DNA of 51,636 nucleotides from a bacterium OM1 bin76 (GCA_002238785.1 MPNA01000021.1:1-51636), one strand, 5' to 3'; positions 34,105 to 43,439 are shown, numbered from the stretch's first letter. The notes: generated by a model not told the origin, from the letters alone. Translations and numbers: made by a program.

Positions 34105-34371
34105 TCAATGACGGGGCGCACGACTGAAGGGCCCCATTCTGATCGGTTTCTGGTCACGGATGTGTTGTATTGACCATCGCTCATCCGGGAATTCGCTCGT
34201 CGCGTAGTGGTAGGCGTCTATCTCGGTAAGAAGCATCTTGATCGCTTTCTGGTCACGCAGGACGACCCATTGGTCATGATGCTCCACAAGGAGCGCGGGT
34301 AGCATCCGGGTAAAGGCTCTGTAGTTGTCTGAGACTTGTTTGCGGGCCTCAGAGAACGTAACGGTGCTCAT
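34105..34371 (-). CDS. Conserved small protein of the retropepsin-partner family
   Basis: An 88-residue soluble protein: NYRAFTRMLPALLVEHHDQWVVLRDQKAIKMLLTEIDAYHYATSEFPDERWSIQHI. It matches a widespread family of short proteins of unknown function, where a similar segment reads leave-it-as-(E)HxGkxvvlrdg..vvxxfdtxxdAxxxG...Fpdxxfsvqxv. It is typically followed by a retropepsin-like protease, as is the remnant here. ATG 34371 is preferred to the TTG two codons upstream. The function of the pair is unknown. Confidence 0.65.
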   Translation of the reverse strand: MSTVTFSEARKQVSDNYRAFTRMLPALLVEHHDQWVVLRDQKAIKMLLTEIDAYHYATSEFPDERWSIQHIRDQKPIRMGPFSRAPRH

Positions 34372-34540
34372 GAGCAACGTTGTGGTGCACTTGTTAACAG
34401 TAGCGCATGGTGTGCCATAGGTGGTCCCTTCCGCAGCCTTCTTCCACCCAATAGGATATCTTCAGGACTGGGACATCCACGGTAGTGGGCATCAACCTCC
34501 CGATGCCAACTGGGCTCCGACGGCCAGTGCACCTGCTGCA

Positions 34541-35290
34541 CTACACCCTGAGGCAAACCGAAGGCATCTCGTCGTACACCTTTCCATCAAGCAGACGGCC
34601 ACCGGATTTGGAGTGGAAGCCTCCCCACTGCTTGAAGAAGAAGGCGATGTCGGCGGCCTCACACTGATCGCGCAAGTCGAGAGCCCATGCTTCTTCCATG
34701 GGTCTCGCGCCTGGGCCACTCTCGCCACCGGCGATCACCCAGTGGATGCCCGAGAGATCCAGATCAGGAAGAGGGCCCAGTAGAGGTTCGGCACTGATGA
34801 ATCTCACTACGGCGGGAACGGTTCTGAGGTGGTTGATGCGGAAGACGTAGCGACTGGTCTCCACACTCACCCCCATCCAAGCGTTCGGGGGCCAGTCCAA
34901 CTGGGACCCGAGAGAAGCGAGTCGCTTGGAACGCTTGGTGAGAATCTGGTACGTGTGCTGCGGCGTCTCAGCCATCACGGTAAACACGTCTTGGATGAAC
35001 CCGAGAGGGACTTCGGGGTGAAACAAGTCGCTCATCGAGTTGACGAACACGAGCCTCGGGACCCGCCATCGGTATGGCTCCGCCAAGACCTCCCGGTGCA
35101 GGGTGAGTCCGAATCCAGGACCGCTGGTGCGGGGATCACCGTCGTTCTGGTATTTGGGTTGGCCCATGGCCCGCAGACGCTTTGCGAAAGTGAGCGCGTA
35201 GCAGTTGTCACACCCCAAGGACACCTGGTCGCAACCGGTTGTAGGGTTCCAGGTCGTCTCGGTCCACTCGATCCCGGATCTGTCACTCAC
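34541..35290 (-). CDS. Phage Gp37/Gp68-type (DUF5131) cysteine-cluster protein
   Basis: A 249-residue protein of the DUF5131 (phage Gp37/Gp68) family. The N-terminus carries EWTETTWNPTTGCDQVSLGCDNCYA, a CxxxxxxCxxC cluster that may bind an iron-sulfur centre as in radical-SAM-like folds. VFVNSMSDLFHPEVP and FISAEPLLGPLPDLDLSGIHWVIAGGESGPGARPM are further family landmarks. Members are common in mobile elements; no enzyme activity is known for certain. A truncated copy lies at 43440-43828, again beside a serpin fragment. Confidence 0.85.
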   Translation of the reverse strand: MSDRSGIEWTETTWNPTTGCDQVSLGCDNCYALTFAKRLRAMGQPKYQNDGDPRTSGPGFGLTLHREVLAEPYRWRVPRLVFVNSMSDLFHPEVPLGFIQDVFTVMAETPQHTYQILTKRSKRLASLGSQLDWPPNAWMGVSVETSRYVFRINHLRTVPAVVRFISAEPLLGPLPDLDLSGIHWVIAGGESGPGARPMEEAWALDLRDQCEAADIAFFFKQWGGFHSKSGGRLLDGKVYDEMPSVCLRV

Positions 35291-35564
35291 GATGTTGGGT
35301 CTCCTCCCTGCCGGAACGCTGTTTTAGCAAGCATAAGAAGGGGGAGTGATACTTTACTCCGCTTCCCGAGACACCTGGCGCGGCCCTGTCGAGGAGGAAG
35401 GTAGTCCAAGAAGCCACTGGTGAATGGTGATAAGGTGGGGCGACTCCCGGATTAGCACAGTGGCCCTCCTGATAGTCGCCCAAATCGTATCCGCGCATCT
35501 GCCTGGTCGCGTCTCTAGAGTTGATGGCGAGGTCCTTCGAAGCTCTTCTCTTCATCAATATGCC

Positions 35565-36800
35565 ATGACAAAGTTGCTCGGATTCCTCGTATTGCTGTGT
35601 TCCTTCACGGCGGCATGCGGTTCCTCGGCCACCAGTACCACGCTTTTGGAGCCGGCGGTTGATCGGCTACCTGCTGATCCTTTGGCTCCAACGCAGGATT
35701 GGGTGGCCGGAGTCAACGCGGCCGGGTGGGACTTTCACCGCCAATTGGTGGGCAACGCAGTCTCCAGCCCGGCGAGCATCGGTCTGGCCTTCAGTATCAG
35801 CCGCGCCGGTGCATCCGAAGACACCGGGGCGGTGCTCGATGAGATCTTCGGATTCCCCAAGGTTGATCTCCACGCTGCGGCCAACGCGGTTGATCTGAAA
35901 CTGGCCGAGGCCTCGGTGGAACCGACCACCCTGGAGGTGGCAAACCGTCTCTTCCCCGACGACGAGTTCTCTCCACTTCCCGAGTTCTTGGAGAACGCCG
36001 GGGCCCACTACGGTGCGGCGGTCCAGCCGATCGACCTCGACGACGGCGCCAGGGCGACCGAGACCATCAACGGATGGATATCGAATGCCACCCGCGGTCT
36101 GATTCCCACCATCGTCACCGAGCAGGCCGTCCGACGCCAGGAACTGGTCCTGGCGAACACCGTGTACCTGAAGGCTGACTGGATCGAGCCGTTCCTCCCC
36201 GGGCTGACCACCGACGGGCCGTTCACCGCCGACGGGCCGTTCACCACCGGCGACCGCCGCGTGGTCACAGTGCCGTTCATGCACGACCCGAAACCGGTGG
36301 ATCGTCGCTTCGTCCGACTCGACAACGCCGATGCGGTTGAACTTGCATACCAGGGTGGCCAGTTGGCGATGTGGCTGATCGTGCCCCACGATGTCGGGGG
36401 ATTGGCCGCGGTGGAGGAATCGCTCGACTCACAGGACTTGACCGGTCTGGGTGTCATTGCCCAACAGGGCTTCGTCGACCTCACCATGCCCAAGTGGGAA
36501 CAGGCCCTGCCTCCCACCGATCTGTTCAAGTGGCTCTGCCCCCTGGGGTTCTGCGCTGGAGCATCCTTTGAGAACATCGCCCCTCAGATCATGATGTCTG
36601 CAGCCCTCCACGGCGCCAAGGTGACCGTCGACGAGGAGGGCACCGAAGCGGCAGCTGCCGGCATCATGGTTTTCGAAGCCTCAGCAGCGCCACAGGTGGA
36701 CCTCACGGTGGTCGCCGACCGCCCTTTCCTTTGGGCCATCGTCCACGCCGAAACCGAAGCGCTTCTGTTCATAGGACGCCTGGTCGACCCGACCGCCTAG
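35565..36800 (+). CDS. Serpin-family lipoprotein (copy 1)
   Basis: A 411-residue secreted serpin with lipoprotein signal (MTKLLGFLVLLCSFTAAC). SSPASIGLAFSISRAGASEDTGAVLDEIFGFP opens the fold; NAVELAYQGGQLAMWLIVPHD and VDLTMPKWEQALPPTDLF lie in the middle. The reactive loop hinge EEGTEAAAAGIMVFEASAAP places Ser at predicted P1. GRLVDPTA is the canonical end. ATG 35565 precedes the signal peptide; about 55 upstream bases are similar to the second serpin at 45498. It has a 6-residue internal duplication (DGPFTA) absent from copy 2. Serpins trap serine proteases; the target is unknown. Confidence 0.9.
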   Translation: MTKLLGFLVLLCSFTAACGSSATSTTLLEPAVDRLPADPLAPTQDWVAGVNAAGWDFHRQLVGNAVSSPASIGLAFSISRAGASEDTGAVLDEIFGFPKVDLHAAANAVDLKLAEASVEPTTLEVANRLFPDDEFSPLPEFLENAGAHYGAAVQPIDLDDGARATETINGWISNATRGLIPTIVTEQAVRRQELVLANTVYLKADWIEPFLPGLTTDGPFTADGPFTTGDRRVVTVPFMHDPKPVDRRFVRLDNADAVELAYQGGQLAMWLIVPHDVGGLAAVEESLDSQDLTGLGVIAQQGFVDLTMPKWEQALPPTDLFKWLCPLGFCAGASFENIAPQIMMSAALHGAKVTVDEEGTEAAAAGIMVFEASAAPQVDLTVVADRPFLWAIVHAETEALLFIGRLVDPTA

Positions 36801-37780
36801 TCTGTGGTCGAGTTTTCTCCTGGGTCGGACAGTTCGAGAGCCAGTAACTCCTCCCGGTACGGCTCCAACACTTCCCGGAAGAGGCGGTATCTGTCGATGG
36901 TCCAGTCGTGGACTTCGGCCCATGAGTCTGTAAGGTCGGAATAGTTGTCCGGGTAGTGGCTGATGATCGTGGACCCCCGATTCCGCTGCCACTGGCGTTT
37001 CCATTCCAGCTTGCCCAGGCGTGATTCTATTTGATCCCGGTCTCGATGGAGCCGGTCGAAGGCGCGACGGCACCAGTTCAAGCTTCCGCCGCCGCGGGTG
37101 GTGATTTGGTACGAAAAGTAGATGCGGTTCGGGAAGTCAATCGAGTAGTTGAGTCCATCCACATGCTTGATGGCCAGCCAGGATTTGTCGTGGTCCTTCC
37201 ACTGGCCGCGTGGAAGGTCGGACTCTTTCAGCTTTTCTTCCAGGCGCCTGCGGAATTCTCGGTATCTCTTCTTCGGAGTACGCAACACGATGTTTTGTTT
37301 CCGCCAGTCATTCGGGGCGGCGACAACGCGAAAGTGCGGGGCAGGCCGGGAGTCGTCGATCTTCCACACCTCAATGGCGACGCCGAAGAACCTGGTCTGG
37401 GTGCCGGTCCGTTGGTTGAGCCACTGCAGCACCTGCCAGTGTTCGTCTTCGAAATCCCTGGCGATCCAAACAATTGTGTCGGCGTCCTTCCCCGCGGCGT
37501 AGATCAGGATCCGGGCTAAGTGGTCACCGTCGCTGGAAGTCAGTTGGTTCTCGATGATTACCGGACGGCCGCTGCCGTCAGTGGCCATTATGTCAAGGGA
37601 ACGGCTGCCAACAGGCGATTCACGTTCCTGTGTTTCCAATTCGATTCCCAGGGCTTCTCCGAGGTCGGCAATGTGCTTTGCCAACCACGGTGTGAAGTCG
37701 CGCGCTTCGTTGGGCCAGACGGAACGCAACTCGACTCTCTTGATCTTTGAGAGAGCCTGGTGAATGACCTCAGTGCCCAT
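36797..37780 (-). CDS. DUF4268 nuclease-like protein
   Basis: A 327-residue protein. The N-terminal PD-(D/E)XK-like part has GSRSLDIMATDGSGRPVIIENQLTSSDGDHLARILIYAAGKDADTIVWIA, the family consensus with an E-N-Q triplet where classical enzymes have E-x-K. The C-terminal half carries PHFRVVAAPNDWRKQN and a WCRRAFDRLHRDRDQIE helical region (DUF4268). It converges with serpin 1 and their stop codons overlap in a shared CTAG. Members are nuclease-related accessory or defence proteins; function not proven. Confidence 0.78.
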   Translation of the reverse strand: MGTEVIHQALSKIKRVELRSVWPNEARDFTPWLAKHIADLGEALGIELETQERESPVGSRSLDIMATDGSGRPVIIENQLTSSDGDHLARILIYAAGKDADTIVWIARDFEDEHWQVLQWLNQRTGTQTRFFGVAIEVWKIDDSRPAPHFRVVAAPNDWRKQNIVLRTPKKRYREFRRRLEEKLKESDLPRGQWKDHDKSWLAIKHVDGLNYSIDFPNRIYFSYQITTRGGGSLNWCRRAFDRLHRDRDQIESRLGKLEWKRQWQRNRGSTIISHYPDNYSDLTDSWAEVHDWTIDRYRLFREVLEPYREELLALELSDPGENSTTD

Positions 37781-37952
37781 ACGTGAGCGAAGACAATACC
37801 ACTGGAACGAGCATCCCGACCGGAGCGCAGCGACCCAGCGCCTGCTGCGCCCACTTCTTGAACCGCGGAAAGCCGTGCGAAGTTCGCCGACTCAAGGCGG
37901 CTCGCAGTCAACGAGTTGTAAGCGCGCCCACCCCTTATGTGCCGGCTCTACG

Positions 37953-37981
37953 GGAACGGTAATGATTATCAGTATCATTCC
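37953..37981. promoter_or_regulatory. Second Fur-family box, before the PPC-domain secreted protein
   Basis: A 29-bp interrupted palindrome; the inner 19 bases GGTAATGATTATCAGTATC match 17 of 19 positions of the box at 24058-24076. It lies 115 bases before ATG 38097, the next start on the plus strand, and about 170 bases from the start of DUF4268 on the other strand. It suggests shared metal control of a second locus. Confidence 0.75.
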
Positions 37982-38096
37982 ATCGAGACAAACAAGGAAT
38001 AGGTGAGTCGCTGGTTGCCCTCAGCGCCTGATCGGCAACGCTTTCGTTGGGCATACGGCGCCGATCTGCCAGCGGTCCGAGCAGAAGGAGTTCGAG

Positions 38097-40592
38097 ATGG
38101 GACGAGTCCTAGTCGGTAGAACCGGCGTGAGCAGGCTGGCGCGGGCGTGCATCGCTTTCACCCTCATAGCCGGCGTGCTTGTCCTTCCGGGATTGGAGCC
38201 CGCGTCGGGCCAGGAGTCCCCGGACTGCGAGGTGACAGACCTCGGGACGCTGGGCGAAGACGGGTTGGAGGCGACCGGGCGTTGGACAGGCGACGACTGC
38301 GATTCACAGTTCCGTCCGGGCAATGACGCCCACAACTACCGGTTCCAGGTCACCACTGCGGGACGAGTCAGGATCAACCTGGCATCCGCCGGCGCCGACC
38401 CTTACCTCTACCTGCTGGCCGAGGATGGCAGTCGCATCGCTGACAACGACGACGGCGGAGACAACATCGACGCCCGCGTTGAGCGAGACCTGCTTCCCGG
38501 TACATATTCGATCGAGGCAACGACGGTCGGCGGACGAAGCCGGGGACCTGCAGACTTCGCCATCTCCGTCAACTACGTCTCCGGTTGCGAGCCGGTGCAT
38601 CTGGGCACGCTGGAAGCGGGCGCCGATCTCACCGCATCCGGAACCTGGACACTCGACACCTGCGGGTCGCGCTTCGTCGTGGCGCACCCCGCTCACGGCT
38701 ACACGTTCAACTTGGAGCAGGCTGGCCGCGTTCGTATCGACCTGGCATCCGAAAACGGCGATCCTGTCATGTCCTTGGCGTCGTTGACGGGCGGCATAAT
38801 CGGTGCCAACGACGACGGCGGGGAGCGCCGCAATTCCCGCATAGACCAATTCCTGCCGGCCGGTGGCTACTTCATCGAGGCCACCACCTACCTGGAGCGC
38901 GACTACCAACCCCTGCAAGCCGACTTCGAACTGCGGGTCCACTTGGTGGACGAGCAGGCAGAACAGAAGCAAGCCCGGTTGAAGATCGAGAAAGTGAAAG
39001 TCCCCACCGGGGTGGTGGCGGGCGATCCCTTCCCCGTCCACTTCCGCGCCGGGAACGTCGGGGGCGATCTGGCCGCGGGCGGCTCAGCCGTGCTATATGT
39101 GTTCGGACGCGGCGTGTTCGAGCGCATCGGCCCAGTCGCTGGCCACTGGCAAGCCGGAGTCTCATATCACTCCGGCTCCGGTACGGCGAGCACGAGCAGT
39201 GCTGTGCTCCGCGACATCGCTCCGTTCGAGGTCACTTTCAATCGGTCCGGCCCCTCGTGGCTGTTCGTGGGAGTTGTCACCTACGACCGGACGGGTCGTG
39301 AGATCGGGTTCCACGGCCAATGGCAGAACCTGATTGTTCTGGACGGCCCGGTCTTCGAACCCGTGGACGTGCAGGTAGACGGCACCAGATACACCGTGAC
39401 CGCGGTATTTGATGCCGATGGGGATGTTACGACAGAAGTGATCTCCGGCACCGGCTCAGAGATAGAACCGCAGGTTCGGCTCAAAGCGATCTATACGGCT
39501 GGTGTGCATACCCAGCTATTGGACGGCGTATTCGAGCGGCCGGGGATCGCGGCGCTGTCAGAGGGAGACAAACAAACCCCGGTCACCGTGGAGGACCTGT
39601 CGACGGACACACTCGTTGATGCGTTCGCGCAGCGATACGTTTCTGTTGTCGGCGCGTCGGGGGTAATCGATTCCCTGGCTGCCGGAGAGGCACTCAATCC
39701 GATCACGGTCGAGGATGCCGTGCTACGGGCAGCCGATGAAGCATCTTCGGAACTGGCGTGGATGGCCTCCTCCTGGCGCTCGCTGCAAAGGCGAATAGAC
39801 AATGGCGCGGCGCTGTCGTTCGAGGACGCGCTCAAGACCCATTCCCAGGTGGCCTATGCCGAAAGCGTCGTGGCGGCGGCAGTGACGGCTGGAGAGATCG
39901 TCACCGCGGCCCGAGATGCCGAACAGGGATGGCAGGACGCCGACGTACGGAAGATGATGGCAGACCAGGCGGCCTGCAACCCCGGAGCGGACTCACTGCG
40001 CGACGCGCTGGAGACAACGGACGCCGCCAACATCGATGAGTTGCTAGTTGCGGACGCCGAAATGCGTGCCAGCCGACCGGTTCACGGATTGGCAGTTGAC
40101 AGGGCATTGTGCGCGGTTGCGACATCCCGCTCCACCAACCTCCGTTTCCTGCAACGCCTCGGAATCAGTCACAGCAGCGAGCTTCGCACACAACTCGGTC
40201 TCGGGACCCCCCCGGCGCCAAGCCCCGAGTCTCACCGGCTGCGCATAGTCGCCAGGCTGGGCGAGGACGGGCGCATTGAGCACCGCGTCGAACTGGCCGG
40301 CGGCCAGCAAGTCCTGCCGTCGCAGCGATTCCTAGATGCCGACACCCCTGTGGGAAGTTGGCACGTGAGCGGGGACGTAGAGGTGGGGGACGGTTCGATC
40401 GGGAACATCCGAGTACGGCGCCTTGCCGGCGGCCGGACCGAAGTGGGATACGTCGGAGCCGACGGCGAGGTAATCACCCCCCGCCTTCGCTACCTGCCAG
40501 CCGACCTCCCGGTGGGAGTCTGGTTCCGCAGCAGCGAAATTGAAGTACCCGCAGCGATCTTGATGGACCCGTCAGACTCTGATGAAGAGTGA
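38097..40592 (+). CDS. Secreted PPC-domain protein under a Fur-family box
   Basis: An 831-residue exported protein with signal peptide (cleaved near SGQES, about 40). Two PPC-like (bacterial pre-peptidase C-terminal) beta domains follow: AHNYRFQVTTAGRVRINLASAGADPYLYLL and HGYTFNLEQAGRVRIDLASENGDPVMSL, each ending in NDDGGxxxxxR and LPxGxYxIEATT. A central unknown region with an alpha-helical acidic stretch (about 480-660) precedes a C-terminal beta domain seen in actinobacterial envelope proteins (RLRIVARLGEDGRIEHRVEL and VGSWHVSGDVEV). AAGGAG lies seven bases before ATG 38097. No protease domain is visible. Its likely role is envelope-bound or secreted metal acquisition; not established. Confidence 0.75.
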   Translation: MGRVLVGRTGVSRLARACIAFTLIAGVLVLPGLEPASGQESPDCEVTDLGTLGEDGLEATGRWTGDDCDSQFRPGNDAHNYRFQVTTAGRVRINLASAGADPYLYLLAEDGSRIADNDDGGDNIDARVERDLLPGTYSIEATTVGGRSRGPADFAISVNYVSGCEPVHLGTLEAGADLTASGTWTLDTCGSRFVVAHPAHGYTFNLEQAGRVRIDLASENGDPVMSLASLTGGIIGANDDGGERRNSRIDQFLPAGGYFIEATTYLERDYQPLQADFELRVHLVDEQAEQKQARLKIEKVKVPTGVVAGDPFPVHFRAGNVGGDLAAGGSAVLYVFGRGVFERIGPVAGHWQAGVSYHSGSGTASTSSAVLRDIAPFEVTFNRSGPSWLFVGVVTYDRTGREIGFHGQWQNLIVLDGPVFEPVDVQVDGTRYTVTAVFDADGDVTTEVISGTGSEIEPQVRLKAIYTAGVHTQLLDGVFERPGIAALSEGDKQTPVTVEDLSTDTLVDAFAQRYVSVVGASGVIDSLAAGEALNPITVEDAVLRAADEASSELAWMASSWRSLQRRIDNGAALSFEDALKTHSQVAYAESVVAAAVTAGEIVTAARDAEQGWQDADVRKMMADQAACNPGADSLRDALETTDAANIDELLVADAEMRASRPVHGLAVDRALCAVATSRSTNLRFLQRLGISHSSELRTQLGLGTPPAPSPESHRLRIVARLGEDGRIEHRVELAGGQQVLPSQRFLDADTPVGSWHVSGDVEVGDGSIGNIRVRRLAGGRTEVGYVGADGEVITPRLRYLPADLPVGVWFRSSEIEVPAAILMDPSDSDEE

Positions 40593-40828
40593 ATAACTGT
40601 GTCATCGGTCTAGTTGCCAACCGCAACTGACCCTTTCGGTAATGCCGGCTGCAGGTACAACCAGTGTCGACCCGTGGTGTTTCTGGATGCCCCTTTTCCA
40701 TTCGACACCCTTCGCGTAGTCCTTCCGGCAAACTCGGAGGTCTCCCGGGTTCGTCGGGTGCCAAGTGCCTGAGGCCATCGCTGTGGAGGCGTCGGGGATC
40801 ACCGTCTCCCTACATCCGTAGGGCAGAG

Positions 40829-40912
40829 ATCTCCCTTGACCGGAGGCGACGGATGCGGTCGGCCGGGGTGGTGGCCAGTATGGCCAGTCTGTGTTAGGCG
40901 GTCGCCCTGTCC
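40829..40912 (+). pseudogene. Remnant 5' end of a FecCD permease gene
   Basis: This stretch aligns along its length with 25384-25467, the start of the first FecCD permease: the encoded RRRRMRSAGVVASMASLC followed by a stop corresponds to RTRWRRAAGVVAVIACLC in the intact gene. Identity is roughly three in four bases, with an in-frame stop where the intact gene has Ala. Homology stops about 36 bases before the crotonase start. It marks a second, destroyed importer operon beside the second Fur-family box. Confidence 0.6.
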
Positions 40913-40947
40913 AACCCTTGGAGTGTCTGCGGTACCCTCGGCATCTT

Positions 40948-41727
40948 ATGGAGGAAGTATCCATCGTCTATCCGAGCGACGACCGGGCTCTGATCACCAT
41001 CGAGCGACCAAGCACGCTTAACTCGCTTGACATGGCCACTCTCAACGCTTTGGAGGGGGCAGCCAGAGAGGTGGCGGACCGGTCGATGCTCAAGGTCGTG
41101 GTCGTTCGGGGGAGGGATCGGGCGTTCTCGTCGGGGGTCGACCTGAGTCTGCTCGGAAGCGGGGATAGCACCGACCCGAGGGTGGTGGGTGAGGCGGGCC
41201 GCACCATGATCGAAGCCTTCGATGCGATCCCGGCTGTTACCGTGGCGGCCCTGCGGGGAGCAGCAGTGGGAGGCGGCCTGGTACTGGCGGCCGCATGTGA
41301 TCTGCGGGTGGCGGCCGATGACACCTACTTCTCGATTCCCGAGGTCGATGTGGGACTCCCGGTGGGATGGGGAGGGGTGCCCCGACTGGTCCGCGAACTC
41401 GGGCCGGCTCTCACAAGAGAGCTGATAATGACCTGCCGCCCCTTCACCGCCCAGGAGGCGATGAAGGCGGGATTCCTCAACCGGGTCGTGCCGCCTTCGG
41501 CCCTCGATCTGGCCGTCGACGAATTGGTGTCCACATTGTGCGCCAAACCCGGCAAGGTGCTAAGAACCGTGAAGCGCACCGTGTTGGAGTCGACCGAGGA
41601 GATGCTGGCGGCAAGGGGACGTATCGCAGACGCCGAGATCTTCGCGGCAATCTCCGCCGACCCGGAGAGTCAACGCTCAGCGGCCGCCTACATCGCCGAC
41701 CATCGCAGGTCACCAACCTCAGAGTGA
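40948..41727 (+). CDS. Enoyl-CoA hydratase/isomerase (crotonase) family protein
   Basis: A 259-residue crotonase-fold enzyme. The oxyanion-hole segments DRAFSSGVDLSLLG and AVGGGLVLAAACDLRVAADDTYFSIPEVDVGLPVGWGG are clear. Of the two hydratase glutamates, the one expected in GGGxEL is Val here (GGGLVL), whereas the one in IPEVDVG is present. Hydration activity is therefore doubtful; an isomerase, hydrolase or other CoA reaction is more likely. ATG 40948 fits the fold start. No partner acyl-CoA gene is adjacent. Confidence 0.83.
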   Translation: MEEVSIVYPSDDRALITIERPSTLNSLDMATLNALEGAAREVADRSMLKVVVVRGRDRAFSSGVDLSLLGSGDSTDPRVVGEAGRTMIEAFDAIPAVTVAALRGAAVGGGLVLAAACDLRVAADDTYFSIPEVDVGLPVGWGGVPRLVRELGPALTRELIMTCRPFTAQEAMKAGFLNRVVPPSALDLAVDELVSTLCAKPGKVLRTVKRTVLESTEEMLAARGRIADAEIFAAISADPESQRSAAAYIADHRRSPTSE

Positions 41728-41960
41728 GGCGGTCTGACCCAATACGGCAGAGGGCCGGTTCGGGTGGTCTATGAGCTGACCCCAACAGAGTCTGGCTGTC
41801 GGCCAAGGGCGGCACAATAGCTGGAGCGTGATGGCAACTCCCAAGCTGGGCAAGGACGCCGCCCGATCCTCTTCATGCCGGAACCCACCCGGGGGAACCA
41901 CCGCGGTGGCGGGAACCTGACCGGATCGCTTCCCGTCACGAACCGAAGGGGAGCGGAGCA

Positions 41961-42530
41961 ATGTCACAGCCACTCCATATGATCGAGGCTATGAGTAACA
42001 AGAAGAAGCGTCGAAAACAGGTCTTTAGCCTCGATGGGCAACGCTGCCTCCGCTGCGGAAGCTCCCGCGACCTTGAGATCGATCATGTGGTCCCGCAAGC
42101 CGCGGATGGGCCGAGTTGTTGGAAGAACCTCCAAACCCTCTGCCTGCCGTGCAACCGACTGAAGACCGACCAACCCATCGACTACCGATCCCCCGAGCGT
42201 CGCCTCACGGCCGAACAGAAGTGCGGTTGCGGATGGGAACCACCCCTCGTCGTCAGGAAGTTCGGCAAGTTCTCAGAACAACGCCAGTCGATCTGGGAAG
42301 CATGGCGAGCAACCACCGGTGGAGTTTCCCGACATACGGACCGTCTCAGCAGTAAGTGGGTATTCGCCGGTACATGGGTGCCCATATCTGAGCTGTTCGA
42401 GAAACTCAACCAAGGCATAACTCTCGACGAATTCCTGGACTGTTATGAAGGTATTGAGAAGTCGGATGTGGAGTGGATCATCGACCTTCAGATCGAGCGT
42501 TTGCAAGCTGTTAGATCCAACGCTCCATGA
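41961..42530 (+). CDS. HNH endonuclease
   Basis: A 189-residue HNH nuclease: CLRCG and DLEIDHVVPQAADGPSCWKNLQTLCLPCN carry the zinc cysteines, catalytic His and the His-Asn metal site. The rest (QPIDYRSPERRL, WVFAGTWVPISELFEKLN) is a lineage-specific C-terminus shared with the pseudogene at 18202. GGGGAG precedes ATG 41961; ATG 41991 is the alternative. Its stop overlaps the next gene by ATGA, making a two-gene nuclease operon. Confidence 0.85.
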   Translation: MSQPLHMIEAMSNKKKRRKQVFSLDGQRCLRCGSSRDLEIDHVVPQAADGPSCWKNLQTLCLPCNRLKTDQPIDYRSPERRLTAEQKCGCGWEPPLVVRKFGKFSEQRQSIWEAWRATTGGVSRHTDRLSSKWVFAGTWVPISELFEKLNQGITLDEFLDCYEGIEKSDVEWIIDLQIERLQAVRSNAP

Positions 42531-43378
42531 GCGGAGAACGCCAGGAAGAACCAGACAGGTTCACCAAGGGAGCTGTAGCTGTGTATCGCCTGATCGACAA
42601 AGAACATTCCTACCTGGCATTCGGCCCCCAACTCTTCGCCAGCCCTCGCTACAACGAGTGGTGGGAATTCGAAGCGGTAGCACTCATCAAACTCGGCAAT
42701 GGACTGGAGCTGGGTTTCTCCAGCTGGGCAGGAGGGCCGATGGGGCGCTGGTGGCTTTACTACCAGGATGAGATGTATCACGCGATGGATTTGTTGTCGC
42801 CTGCTGCTCCTGACATTCCCATTCTCTGGCTCAAGCCTCCCCCCAGCCCTCCACCTGGTAGCTTCAACCGTTGGGCCCTCGGGAATCTGGTTAGCAACGC
42901 TAACAGAGGCCTATATGCCGAGTGGCTGGTCGGTCAAGCACTTGGCGTCATCGGTGACGGCGACTATCGAACCGAGTGGGACTCGTGTGATCTCCGCTAC
43001 CGCGGCGTCACCATCGAGGTCAAGGCCTCGGGGCTCAGCCAGACGTGGAACCCCGAAAAGCAGTCGACTCCGAGATTCGACATAAGGCCTAGGAAGATGG
43101 CTTGGAACGACGAAACCGATCAGTGGCAAACGTTCGATCCGCCCCGGCGTGTTGCCAATTTCTATGTGTTCTGCCTTCACGAGACGCTACCACCCGCAAC
43201 CAATAAGGATGTTCAGGATCCACAGTGGTGGACCTTTTGGGTGATCCCAACACGGGTTCTCGATGAGCAACTCGGCATGCAGAAGAGCGTGGGGGTGGGA
43301 ACACTGAATCGTCTAACCCGGTCGGTCGAGTGGAAGGCGATACCAGCGGAGCTCTCCTCCCTGATTGAGGGGGACTAG
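42527..43378 (+). CDS. PD-(D/E)XK nuclease-superfamily conserved protein
   Basis: A 283-residue protein overlapping the HNH gene by four bases. The core GLYAEWLVGQALGV, then EWDSCDLRYRGVTIEVKASGLSQTW, matches a widespread conserved family with the usual AE(Y/F)IVG..., EWD...DL, (I/V)EVKxxxxxQ(S/T)W pattern of the PD-(D/E)XK fold. VANFYVFCLHE and WTFWVIPTRVL follow. Coupling to HNH suggests joint action, plausibly restriction or defence. Target sequence and toxicity unknown. Confidence 0.75.
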   Translation: MSGERQEEPDRFTKGAVAVYRLIDKEHSYLAFGPQLFASPRYNEWWEFEAVALIKLGNGLELGFSSWAGGPMGRWWLYYQDEMYHAMDLLSPAAPDIPILWLKPPPSPPPGSFNRWALGNLVSNANRGLYAEWLVGQALGVIGDGDYRTEWDSCDLRYRGVTIEVKASGLSQTWNPEKQSTPRFDIRPRKMAWNDETDQWQTFDPPRRVANFYVFCLHETLPPATNKDVQDPQWWTFWVIPTRVLDEQLGMQKSVGVGTLNRLTRSVEWKAIPAELSSLIEGD

Positions 43379-43439
43379 AACTTTCAGGAACTCAACCGAT
43401 CGAAACAAAGAGTGTGTTACGACACACATGCATATTCAG

